A DNA stretch of 9,886 nt from Clostridia bacterium (GCA_017472105.1 JAFUQY010000422.1:1-9886); one strand, 5' to 3'; positions 1-5,135 are shown, numbered from the stretch's first letter. Program-made: numbers and translations. The notes: generated from the sequence alone by a model not told the origin.

Positions 1-275
1 ATCTCGGACTGATCCCGTCCGTTGCGGAAGTCGGCAAGCTCATGTGGCACGGCGGCTCCCATCATGTCGGATTTGACACCCATGATATCGTCACCCGTCC
101 CAAGCTCGTTGCGCCCGGCATGGTGTTCTGCGTGGATATCGGCATTTACTGCGAGGAATGGGGCATCGGCTTCCGTCTCGAGGACAACTGTCTCATCACC
201 GAAACCGGATGCGAAAACCTCTGTGTGAAGGTTCCGAGAACCATCGAAGAAATCGAAGACCTCATGAGAAAGTAA
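1..275 (+). CDS. M24B family metallopeptidase (aminopeptidase P / Xaa-Pro type), C-terminal fragment
   Basis: The reading frame is open from base 3 to the TAA at 273-275. The start and at least the first two metal-binding aspartates lie outside the window. About 90 residues are visible and match the C-terminal half of the pita-bread fold. HGGSHHVGFDTHD at about 39-80 corresponds to HGxSHxxGxDVHD of E. coli PepP, with its metal-ligand and proton-shuttle histidines. It is followed by GMVFCVDIGIY and then RLEDN..ITETGCENL, which carries the last metal-ligand Glu. The family removes an N-terminal residue preceding proline, or cleaves Xaa-Pro dipeptides, in the cytoplasm with a dinuclear metal centre. 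One oddity is that the usual 'EPG' metal-binding Glu reads Asp (VDIG). The PepP-like spacing favours aminopeptidase P over methionine aminopeptidase, but the exact specificity cannot be read from this fragment. The gene ends at a terminator shared with the convergent lipoprotein gene. Confidence 0.87.
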   Translation, partial: LGLIPSVAEVGKLMWHGGSHHVGFDTHDIVTRPKLVAPGMVFCVDIGIYCEEWGIGFRLEDNCLITETGCENLCVKVPRTIEEIEDLMRK

Positions 276-293
276 TGCAGGTTGAATAAACGA

Positions 294-339
294 AAAACAG
301 GCGATTGCCCGTGAGAAAAATCACAGGTTCGCCTGTTTT
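294..339. terminator. Bidirectional intrinsic terminator between convergent genes
   Basis: AAAACAGGCGA (294-304) pairs perfectly with TCGCCTGTTTT (329-339). Inside, CCCGTGA and TCACAGG extend the stem with one mismatch around an A-rich loop. The A run on one side and the T run on the other give a U tract on either strand. It therefore fits termination of both the M24 gene (plus) and the SGNH lipoprotein gene (minus), whose stop codons lie about 20-30 bases away on each side. Confidence 0.85.
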
Positions 340-367
340 CTGTTATGTCAGCAGGATTTGCGGCAGT

Positions 368-1246
368 TCATTCTTCCTTCTGCATGATGAATTCTGCATT
401 GTACAGCGCCTCACCGATGGCTTCGTGACCGTCGGCGGTGGGATGCGGGTCCACGTTGGTCAGCTTGCCGTCCTCGGAATACGCGCAGACATACGCCGCG
501 CTGTGTCCTTCGAATGCGGCATACACATCCACAAAGCCCATGTCGTCTTCCAGATACGACTGCGTGACCGCGTTCATTTTGCGGATATATTCGTCCGTGA
601 GGGATGCGATCGTCATGCCTTCCTCGATTGCGTCGAGTGAGATATCGATGTGTGCATACGGGTTGTAGAGATTGAGCAGAACGATGCGGCAGTCGGGATT
701 CAGCTCGCGGATGTTCTCAAGAATCTTCGGCAGATCCTCTTCAAGATCCGCAATTCCGGCGTCCGCGCGTTTCCGCATGAGAGCATAATCGTCGGTCAGG
801 TCTCCTTCGGGATCGGCTGCATACGCCTCGAAAAAGTCAAATCCCGCGCCGAGGATGTTGTTCGCGCCGATGCACAGCGTAACGGTATCCGCAGCCTTGA
901 CAGCGGTGTAGTATCCGGCTTCCAGCTCGTCGAGAAGTCCGCCCGATGTGATGCCGTCCACGCCGTAGTTGGCAACCTTCGCGGTGACGCCGTCCTTTTT
1001 CAGCAGATCGTGAAGCACCGTGGTGAAGCGATCGCCGCTGACATCCGCAAGACCGTATCCGCGCGTGATGGAGTCGCCGAGGGCTGTGATGCCGATGGTT
1101 TTCGTGACTTCGGATTCTTCGGTTTCCGCTTCGGTTTTTTCGGCAGCAGGCTGTGTTTCGGGAGTTGTGTCTTCGGTTCCGGTTTTCTCCGTACCGCAGG
1201 AGACAAGCAGCACGGCGGAGAGCAGGAGTATGAGCAGTTGTTTCAT
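368..1246 (-). CDS. SGNH/GDSL-family esterase, predicted lipoprotein
   Basis: The product is a 292-residue secreted or membrane-anchored hydrolase. Residues 1-17 form a lipoprotein signal (MKQL, a leucine-rich core, then LLVSC with the lipidated Cys17). A Thr/Glu-rich linker follows to about residue 49. The SGNH domain has block I LGDSI with nucleophile Ser59, block II NYGVDG around Gly95, block III IGANN with Asn129, and block V VDPHPTADGH with Asp266 and His268. The family hydrolyses ester bonds in lipids, acylated sugars or peptidoglycan/polysaccharide O-acetyl groups; the substrate is not readable here. The start at 1246 is chosen because GAGG lies 8 bases upstream and the signal peptide begins there. 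A longer open frame to 1408 is rejected because it runs through the tRNA gene. It lies directly downstream of tRNA-Gln and its terminator, with no separate promoter visible, so expression may depend on read-through from the tRNA promoter. Confidence 0.9.
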   Translation of the reverse strand: MKQLLILLLSAVLLVSCGTEKTGTEDTTPETQPAAEKTEAETEESEVTKTIGITALGDSITRGYGLADVSGDRFTTVLHDLLKKDGVTAKVANYGVDGITSGGLLDELEAGYYTAVKAADTVTLCIGANNILGAGFDFFEAYAADPEGDLTDDYALMRKRADAGIADLEEDLPKILENIRELNPDCRIVLLNLYNPYAHIDISLDAIEEGMTIASLTDEYIRKMNAVTQSYLEDDMGFVDVYAAFEGHSAAYVCAYSEDGKLTNVDPHPTADGHEAIGEALYNAEFIMQKEE

Positions 1247-1268
1247 GAGAAGTACCTCGTTTTTAAGC

Positions 1269-1294
1269 AAAAAAAGAGCGGAACCCGCCCTTTT
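1269..1294 (-). terminator. Intrinsic terminator downstream of tRNA-Gln
   Basis: Read on the minus strand, AAAAGGGCGG pairs with CCGCTCTTTT around a 3-base loop (GTT), with one G-U pair, and is followed by a run of seven Ts. This is a strong Rho-independent terminator two bases after the tRNA 3' end. It sits only 22 bases before the start codon of the downstream lipoprotein gene, so it separates that gene from the only clear promoter. Confidence 0.85.
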
Positions 1295-1296
1295 CA

Positions 1297-1368
1297 CTGG
1301 GGTAACTGGATTCGAACCAGTGCGTGCAGCAGTCAAAGTGCTGTGTCTTACCGCTTGACGATACCCCA
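1297..1368 (-). tRNA. tRNA-Gln (anticodon UUG)
   Basis: The minus strand folds into a 72-nt cloverleaf. The acceptor stem is TGGGGTA with TACCCCA, with discriminator G. The D arm contains AAGCGGTAAG. The anticodon arm is CAGCA-CTTTGAC-TGCTG with anticodon TTG at positions 34-36, and the T arm is ACTGG-TTCGAAT-CCAGT. The unusual weak first base pair (U1-A72) and the G discriminator are recognised identity elements of glutamine tRNA. CCA is not encoded, so it must be added after transcription. The tRNA has its own promoter just upstream and a terminator just downstream. Confidence 0.97.
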
Positions 1369-1379
1369 ATACTTCCATT

Positions 1380-1408
1380 ATTATACCATGGAAAACGGAC
1401 AAAGTCAA
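1380..1408 (-). promoter_or_regulatory. Sigma-A promoter for tRNA-Gln
   Basis: On the minus strand, TTGACT (1403-1408) and TATAAT (1380-1385) are separated by exactly 17 bases. This is nearly perfect sigma-A consensus. Transcription would start near 1373, about five bases before the tRNA 5' end, so only a very short leader needs RNase P removal. It is also the only strong promoter visible upstream of the SGNH lipoprotein gene. Confidence 0.9.
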
Positions 1409-1444
1409 TAGTCATTTGCGATTCTTCACCGCGCAGAAATATAA

Positions 1445-1469
1445 CCGTCGGTTAAGCTGCCATCGACGG
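1445..1469. repeat. Inverted repeat upstream of the XRE regulator promoter
   Basis: CCGTCG (1445-1450) and CGACGG (1464-1469) form a perfect 6-bp inverted repeat with 13 bases between the half-sites. It lies 8 bases upstream of the -35 box of the regulator gene, between the two divergent promoters. The placement suits a binding site for a dimeric regulator, but a 6-bp dyad can occur by chance and no protein is assigned. Confidence 0.35.
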
Positions 1470-1477
1470 AGAAGGTC

Positions 1478-1506
1478 TTCACAAAGCTCTCGTTCTGTGA
1501 TATACT
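1478..1506 (+). promoter_or_regulatory. Sigma-A promoter for the XRE/TPR-like regulator
   Basis: TTCACA (1478-1483) and TATACT (1501-1506) are 17 bases apart, and each box matches the consensus at five of six positions. Transcription would start around 1513, inside the GGTAC inverted repeat described next, leaving a leader of about 43 bases before the ATG. Confidence 0.72.
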
Positions 1507-1507
1507 T

Positions 1508-1521
1508 GGTACAACGGTACC
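1508..1521. promoter_or_regulatory. Candidate autoregulatory operator at the regulator's transcription start
   Basis: GGTAC (1508-1512) and GTACC (1517-1521) are perfect inverted half-sites with a 4-base spacer. They begin one base after the -10 box and span the predicted start of transcription. XRE-type proteins often bind short dyads and repress their own promoter, so the encoded regulator is the natural candidate ligand. This is inference from position and symmetry. Confidence 0.5.
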
Positions 1522-1555
1522 GGAATACTTCATATCACATACCCGGAGGTAAGTT

Positions 1556-2719
1556 ATGGCAGAAACAATGGGTCAGATTATCCGCCGCCTGCGCAGGGAC
1601 ATGGATCTCACACAGGAAGAGCTTGCGGAACGACTGAATATATCCGCGCCCGCCGTCTCGAAATGGGAAAACGGCACAAGCATGCCCGATATTTCGCAGA
1701 TCGTCCCGCTGGCGAATCTGTTCGGCGTGTCAACGGACGTCCTGTTCGGAACAGCCGGCAAAAACGACAAAGAAGAGGTGAAGAAACTGCTATCCGAAAT
1801 CTTCACGATATACGACAACACGAAAGACGGGGAAGAAGCGAAGAACGGACTCTTGCTCATGGACAAATACCGCGAGGCGATCCGGCTGTACCCGAACAAC
1901 ACCACGATCATGAACAACGCCGCCGCATTCGGACAGCAGCTCTGTCTCATGAACGGACCGTGGATGAACGAACTGCGTCAGCTCATCGGGCAGGACGGCA
2001 TCGACGGGATCATCCAGGAGTGTATCCGCTGGTCGGAGCTCGTCATCCGCATCAACGATCATCAGGATCACGTACTCTCGGCGAAGGACAGTCTTCTGGA
2101 TATCTACATGCATCTGAATCGCTGGGAGGACGCGCGTGCCGTTGTCGACAGTTTCCCGCAGTCCGTCAGCTGTACCCGCGGAATCCAGCTTGCAAATCTG
2201 TGGTACGGCGCAGGCGAGAAGGAAAAGCAGAAGAAACAGCACTGCCGCAACATCGATGAGCTCACGCGTCAGCTTGTGCATCAGGCGTGCATGCTCGGCA
2301 ACATTTACCGCGATGCCGGGGAATATGAGGACGCCCTCTACTGCTACACCTTCCTCAGAGACGTCGTGCAGTCGATGTACCGTGAGGAAGTCTACCGTCC
2401 GCCGTTTGTTTATGACGGACACACGTTCTATCAGTTCCCGGCGTACTGCCTCTTGAAGCTGGGACGGGAAGAGGAAGCGGTGGCAATGCTCGAGGAAGCC
2501 GTCCCGTTCTGTCAGGCACAGGCAGAGTTCTACAACAAAAAGACGGAGCTCGATATCCCGCTTCTGTATGACTGCACGTACAGCTACGGCTACGGCGGCA
2601 CGGCGGAATACCGGAATGTGCGCGATGTCCTGACGCGGCTTGTGATGAACGACTGGTTCAAGCCTCTGGAGAACAACCCGCGCTACGCCGCACTGTGCGA
2701 CAGAATCCGCGCACTGTAA
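1556..2719 (+). CDS. XRE-family transcriptional regulator with long helical (TPR-like) C-terminal part
   Basis: The protein has 387 residues. Residues about 7-65 form an HTH_3/Cro-C1 domain: a first helix GQIIRRLRRDMDL, then TQEELAERLNIS with recognition segment APAVSKWENG, and PLANLFGVSTDVLFG closing the fold. The remaining roughly 320 residues are predicted to be mostly helical. They contain repeated patterns of paired helices rich in Trp, Tyr, Leu and Ala, such as YPNNTTIMNNAAAF and YRDAGEYEDALYCY, which look like degenerate TPR units. Such regions in related regulators bind peptides or partner proteins, but the ligand here is unknown. The start is supported by GGAGG at 1545-1549, six bases from the ATG. 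The gene is monocistronic: it has its own promoter and a terminator at 2729-2760. Its likely target is its own promoter dyad. It is not part of the spo operon that follows. Confidence 0.88.
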   Translation: MAETMGQIIRRLRRDMDLTQEELAERLNISAPAVSKWENGTSMPDISQIVPLANLFGVSTDVLFGTAGKNDKEEVKKLLSEIFTIYDNTKDGEEAKNGLLLMDKYREAIRLYPNNTTIMNNAAAFGQQLCLMNGPWMNELRQLIGQDGIDGIIQECIRWSELVIRINDHQDHVLSAKDSLLDIYMHLNRWEDARAVVDSFPQSVSCTRGIQLANLWYGAGEKEKQKKQHCRNIDELTRQLVHQACMLGNIYRDAGEYEDALYCYTFLRDVVQSMYREEVYRPPFVYDGHTFYQFPAYCLLKLGREEEAVAMLEEAVPFCQAQAEFYNKKTELDIPLLYDCTYSYGYGGTAEYRNVRDVLTRLVMNDWFKPLENNPRYAALCDRIRAL

Positions 2720-2728
2720 CATTACCGC

Positions 2729-2760
2729 AAAGATCACCTCATGACCGGGGTGGTCTTTTT
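2729..2760 (+). terminator. Intrinsic terminator after the XRE regulator
   Basis: AAAGATCACC (2729-2738) pairs with GGTGGTCTTT (2749-2758), with one G-T pair, around a 10-base loop, and ends in a T tract. It starts nine bases after the regulator's stop codon and separates that gene from the spoIIA operon. Confidence 0.85.
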
Positions 2761-2792
2761 CTGTTGCCGCCAAGCCGGGAATTGCCGGAAAA

Positions 2793-2858
2793 TGTCAAAA
2801 ACTTCTTCGCGCGCCACCCTATAATCCGACAGGCTTCACACAGAAAATGCTGTATAAT
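2793..2858 (+). promoter_or_regulatory. Putative control region of the spoIIA operon
   Basis: A perfect TATAAT lies at 2853-2858, 31 bases before the spoIIAA start, and another at 2820-2825. Neither has a convincing -35 box at 16-18 bases. Two sequences one base off the Spo0A box (TGTCGAA) are present: TGTCAAA at 2793-2799, and TGTCGGA on the opposite strand at 2825-2831. In Bacillus this operon is switched on by Spo0A-phosphate, with sigma-H as the sigma factor. No clear sigma-H promoter is seen here. The -10 elements are visible, but the activator sites are tentative because one-mismatch 7-mers are expected fairly often by chance. Confidence 0.4.
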
Positions 2859-2889
2859 ACGGGTACAATCAACCAATCGGAGAAACGCC

Positions 2890-3228
2890 ATGACTGAATG
2901 CGAAAACATGATAAAAAGCATCACCTCGGGACGGACGCTGACCGTTTATCTCGAGGGAGACATTGACCACCACAACGCACGTCCCATCCGGAGCCGCATC
3001 GACACGAAGGTGTACATCCAGCGTCCGGACGAGCTGATTCTGGATTTGTCCGGCGTCAGCTTCATGGACAGCTCGGGACTCGGGCTCATCCTCGGACGCT
3101 ACACCAAAGCCGTGGAGATGGGAATCCTCTTCAAAATCGCCAATCCCACACCGCAGATCCGGCGGATTCTCGATCTTGCGGGAACGGAGCGGCTCATCAA
3201 AGTCGAGCACGGAGGTGCGGTCAGATGA
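2890..3228 (+). CDS. spoIIAA: Anti-sigma F factor antagonist SpoIIAA
   Basis: The protein is a 112-residue single STAS domain. GDIDHHNA near residue 23 and FMDSSGLGLILGRY at 58-71 match Bacillus SpoIIAA closely. Ser61 is equivalent to the Ser58 phosphorylated by SpoIIAB. In the forespore, the SpoIIE phosphatase dephosphorylates this serine. Unphosphorylated SpoIIAA then binds SpoIIAB and frees sigma F. The ATG at 2890 is chosen because GGAGA lies six bases upstream and the protein then has the normal family length. The open frame extends upstream to 2695, but that would run through the terminator of the previous gene. The stop codon overlaps the spoIIAB start (ATGA), so the two are translationally coupled, which suits proteins needed in matched amounts. 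Confidence 0.96.
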   Translation: MTECENMIKSITSGRTLTVYLEGDIDHHNARPIRSRIDTKVYIQRPDELILDLSGVSFMDSSGLGLILGRYTKAVEMGILFKIANPTPQIRRILDLAGTERLIKVEHGGAVR

Positions 3229-3680
3229 AGCGTGCACAATCTCTCAACGAACTGCGGTGCGCTTTTCCGTCCCTGTCCGCGAATGAAGCGGTTGCACGGT
3301 CGGTTGCCGCGTCCTTCTGCGCACAGATGAATCCCACCTGCGATGAGCTGTCCGACATCAAATGCGCCGTATCGGAGGCTGTCACCAATGCGATTGTCCA
3401 CGGCTACCGCGACGCCGTCGGAGAAGTGACGATGATTCTGAAGATCGGCGAAAACCGTCTGCTCTCCGTCGAAATCCGGGACAGGGGATGCGGGATTGTG
3501 AACGTCGAAGAAGCGATGCGGCCCCTGTACACCACCGACCCCGAAAACGAGCGGAGCGGCATGGGATTCACCATCATCGAGAATTTCATGGATACTCTGC
3601 GGGTTGTGTCCTCTCCTGGGAAGGGAACGAGGGTCATCATGACGAAAAAGCTGTCCATGCTTCCCATACATAAGAAGTGA
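3225..3680 (+). CDS. spoIIAB: Anti-sigma F factor / serine kinase SpoIIAB
   Basis: The protein has 151 residues and a GHKL-type ATP-binding fold. The N box is EAVTNAIVHGY (Glu51, Asn55), the G1 box is DRGCG (86-90), the ATP lid runs around PLYTTDPENER (100-110), and the G2 region is SGMGFTIIENFMD. Arg25 in NEAVARSVAASF corresponds to Arg20 of Bacillus SpoIIAB, which contacts both sigma F and SpoIIAA. It holds sigma F inactive before septation and phosphorylates SpoIIAA on its STAS serine. The start overlaps the SpoIIAA stop by four bases. Compared with Bacillus, the N-terminus is extended by about five residues. The similarity, length and order within the operon leave little doubt about identity. 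Confidence 0.97.
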   Translation: MKRAQSLNELRCAFPSLSANEAVARSVAASFCAQMNPTCDELSDIKCAVSEAVTNAIVHGYRDAVGEVTMILKIGENRLLSVEIRDRGCGIVNVEEAMRPLYTTDPENERSGMGFTIIENFMDTLRVVSSPGKGTRVIMTKKLSMLPIHKK

Positions 3681-3688
3681 ATGATATC

Positions 3689-3719
3689 CGGAGATGAAAT
3701 GCTCCGTATTTTTCACGGA
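3689..3719 (+). promoter_or_regulatory. Two overlapping, mutually exclusive small hairpins before the sigF ribosome binding site
   Basis: In the 53-base spoIIAB-sigF gap, CGGAG (3689-3693) can pair with CTCCG (3702-3706), or TCCGT (3703-3707) can pair with ACGGA (3715-3719). They share bases 3703-3706, so only one can form. The second ends four bases before the GGGAGG ribosome binding site. This could modulate sigF translation, but both stems are only 5 bp and the idea is tentative. Confidence 0.25.
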
Positions 3720-3733
3720 TTTGGGAGGAAAAA

Positions 3734-4474
3734 ATGGGACAGAATGCAGAAAACATCAGCAGAACCACAGCGGAAACGCTCGAATTGCTCGCAAGATATG
3801 CCGCAGGTGACACCTCGGTCGAAAGCCGGATCATGGAGCTCAACTCCGGGCTGGTCAACGGGATTGCACACCGGTTCAAGGGACGCGGCACGGATTTCGA
3901 GGATCTCCAGCAGATCGGCTCGATCGGACTTCTCAAGGCAATCCGCAGCTTTGATCTTGAGCGGGGATTTGCGTTCTCGACCTACGCCGTACCGCTCATC
4001 ATCGGGGAGATCCGAAGGTTTCTGAGGGATGACGGACTGATTAAAGTTTCTCGGATCCAGAAGCGGCTGGGTGCGGTTCTGATGCACGAGCGTGAGAAAT
4101 ACATCACCGAGCACGGCGTGGAACCCCGGCTTGAGGAAATCGCGGCGTCGGTCGGTGTGACTCCGGAAGAAGCGGCGGCGGCTCTCGATTCCACATCTCC
4201 CGTGCGTTCCCTGACCGAGCCGATCGGGGACGACGACTTCTCGCTCGAGGACGTGATTCCCGCATCGGAGGACAGCCTCGGCAGAATGGTCGAGAAAATC
4301 GCGCTCACCGAAACCATCACAACCCTGCCGCCGCTGTGGAGACAGATCATCACGCTCCGCTATTTCCGCGACTATTCCCAGCAGCAGACAGCGGACGCGC
4401 TCGGACTGACGCAGGTGAAAATTTCGCGGGAAGAGAAGAAAATCTTCGCCAGCCTGAGAGGAGCACTGGCATGA
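3734..4474 (+). CDS. sigF: Forespore-specific RNA polymerase sigma factor SigF
   Basis: The 246-residue protein is a sigma-70 group 3 factor of the SigF/SigG/SigB type. Region 2 contains DLQQIGSIGLLKAIRSFDLERGF (in part 57-79) followed by FSTYAVPLIIGEIRRFLRDD (81-100). Region 3 covers about 101-155 (IKVSR, then LEEIAASVGVTPEE). Region 4 spans about 190-242, with LRYFRDYSQQQTADALGL as the first part of the helix-turn-helix and TQVKISREEKKI as the recognition helix. It directs early forespore transcription after asymmetric septation and is held off by the upstream SpoIIAB. Operon position makes SigF far more likely than the closely related SigG. GGGAGG at 3723-3728, five bases from the ATG, supports the start. 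One oddity is that the recognition helix reads SREEKK where Bacillus SigF, SigG and SigB have Leu after SR. The gene ends in a purine-rich tail and a terminator. Confidence 0.95.
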   Translation: MGQNAENISRTTAETLELLARYAAGDTSVESRIMELNSGLVNGIAHRFKGRGTDFEDLQQIGSIGLLKAIRSFDLERGFAFSTYAVPLIIGEIRRFLRDDGLIKVSRIQKRLGAVLMHEREKYITEHGVEPRLEEIAASVGVTPEEAAAALDSTSPVRSLTEPIGDDDFSLEDVIPASEDSLGRMVEKIALTETITTLPPLWRQIITLRYFRDYSQQQTADALGLTQVKISREEKKIFASLRGALA

Positions 4475-4519
4475 AAGAAGAGAGACGAGAGAAAAGAGAA
4501 GCGTGAAGGGAAAATGAAG
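4475..4519 (+). repeat. Purine-rich tract immediately after the sigF stop codon
   Basis: The 45 bases after the TGA are almost all A and G, built from GAGA and GAAAAG words with only four pyrimidines. The core GAGAGAAAAGAGAAG resembles the arms of the inverted repeat at 7656-7826, and as there it runs straight into a terminator stem beginning AAAACG. It looks like a half copy of the same repeat; no matching arm exists on the other side of this terminator. Confidence 0.6.
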
Positions 4520-4565
4520 AAAACGCGCCGTTGATGCATGGAATCGGTATGCATGGGCGCGTTTT
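4520..4565. terminator. Bidirectional terminator between sigF and the small lipoprotein gene
   Basis: AAAACGCGCC (4520-4529) pairs perfectly with GGCGCGTTTT (4556-4565). Inside the loop, ATGCAT (4534-4539) and ATGCAT (4549-4554) can add a second stem. A and T runs on the two sides permit termination in both directions, which fits the convergent sigF and lipoprotein genes. Confidence 0.88.
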
Positions 4566-4569
4566 CGGT

Positions 4570-4980
4570 TTATTCGGCGAAGAGTCCGTCGAAGTAGAGA
4601 AGGTCAACGGAGGATCGCATGGCTTCGTAGACGTATCCGTCGAGGATGTAGTCATATTCCGATGCGATGTGCAGGGTGACTGTTCCGTCGGTCGTGGTGA
4701 ACTCGATGGTGTAAAGCGGAGTCAGGGCACCGGTATCCTTTTCGCGGATGCACCGGATTCCTTCCAGACGCATGCGGATCAGGTCGTGGTCACTGCCTTC
4801 CGTGTATTCGAGCACCTTGCCGGTCGAGCACTGCGTGACGGTGATTTTTTCGGTATAGGGATACTGCGTCGAGGGATCAATCAGCTCCGGGAGGTGGTCG
4901 TCGAGCAGATAAACCCCGGGTGTGCCGCAGGATGCAAGGAACAGAGCCGCCGAAAGAAGCAGAATCAGAATTCGTTTCAT
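4570..4980 (-). CDS. Small predicted lipoprotein of unknown function
   Basis: The protein has 136 residues and no family is recognised. Residues 1-18 are a lipoprotein signal: MKR, a leucine-rich core and lipobox LASC with Cys18. The mature part of about 118 residues is rich in Tyr, Asp, Glu and Thr, with alternating polar and hydrophobic stretches (YTIEFTTTDGTVTLHI) that suggest a beta-rich small domain such as an immunity- or inhibitor-like fold. That is only a guess. GAGGT lies seven bases before the ATG, and a near-consensus promoter lies at 5016-5044. It is divergent from polA and converges on sigF, so it is a single-gene unit. The signal peptide closely resembles that of the SGNH lipoprotein at 368-1246, but the mature parts do not. 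Confidence 0.82.
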   Translation of the reverse strand: MKRILILLLSAALFLASCGTPGVYLLDDHLPELIDPSTQYPYTEKITVTQCSTGKVLEYTEGSDHDLIRMRLEGIRCIREKDTGALTPLYTIEFTTTDGTVTLHIASEYDYILDGYVYEAMRSSVDLLYFDGLFAE

Positions 4981-5015
4981 AATTGCACCTCATGTTGGTA
5001 TAACATTCTACAAAC

Positions 5016-5044
5016 ATTATACAGTATATTTTCATAATATGCAA
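5016..5044 (-). promoter_or_regulatory. Sigma-A promoter for the small lipoprotein gene
   Basis: On the minus strand, TTGCAT (5039-5044) and TATAAT (5016-5021) are separated by 17 bases. The predicted start near 5009 leaves a leader of about 29 bases before the ATG at 4980, containing the GAGGT ribosome binding site. It is back to back with the polA promoter, whose -35 box is 29 bases away. Confidence 0.85.
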
Positions 5045-5073
5045 TAGGGAGACGTGAATTTTCGGAAAATTCT

Positions 5074-5101
5074 TTGCAAAAATATAAGATTGTGGTATAA
5101 T
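5074..5101 (+). promoter_or_regulatory. Sigma-A promoter (extended -10) for polA
   Basis: TTGCAA (5074-5079) is followed after 16 bases by TATAAT (5096-5101), which is preceded by TGG and so forms a TGn extended -10 element. The slightly short spacing is typical of promoters that rely on the extended -10. Transcription would begin near 5108, 28 bases before the polA ATG. Confidence 0.82.
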
Positions 5102-5135
5102 AAGGATAAGAAAAATTGCAAAAGGAACGGACAGC

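Noticed and set aside
1297..1345. Promoter inside tRNA-Gln for the lipoprotein gene (TTGACT in the anticodon arm)
   Set aside because: The hexamer at the right distance is GAATCC, which matches the -10 consensus at only one position.
368..1408. Longer form of the SGNH lipoprotein gene starting at 1408 on the minus strand
   Set aside because: The extra 54 codons read through the tRNA promoter, the whole tRNA-Gln gene and its terminator. The lipoprotein signal peptide and a good ribosome binding site place the start at 1246.
650..1411. Plus-strand open frame of 253 codons opposite the lipoprotein gene
   Set aside because: It is antisense to a gene with clear SGNH motifs and to the tRNA, has low-complexity Phe/Gly-rich translation, and matches no known family.
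1790..2773. Minus-strand open frame of 327 codons opposite the XRE regulator
   Set aside because: Shadow of a gene with a recognisable HTH, promoter and ribosome binding site. The antisense frame even runs into the terminator.
2852..2869. Sigma F/G-like promoter words (GTATA and GGGTACAAT) before spoIIAA
   Set aside because: The spacing between the two words is only four bases instead of about 15, so they cannot act as a -35/-10 pair.
2695..2889. N-terminal extension of SpoIIAA to an ATG at 2695
   Set aside because: It would overlap the end of the regulator gene and cross its terminator. The ATG at 2890 has a proper ribosome binding site and gives the normal family length.
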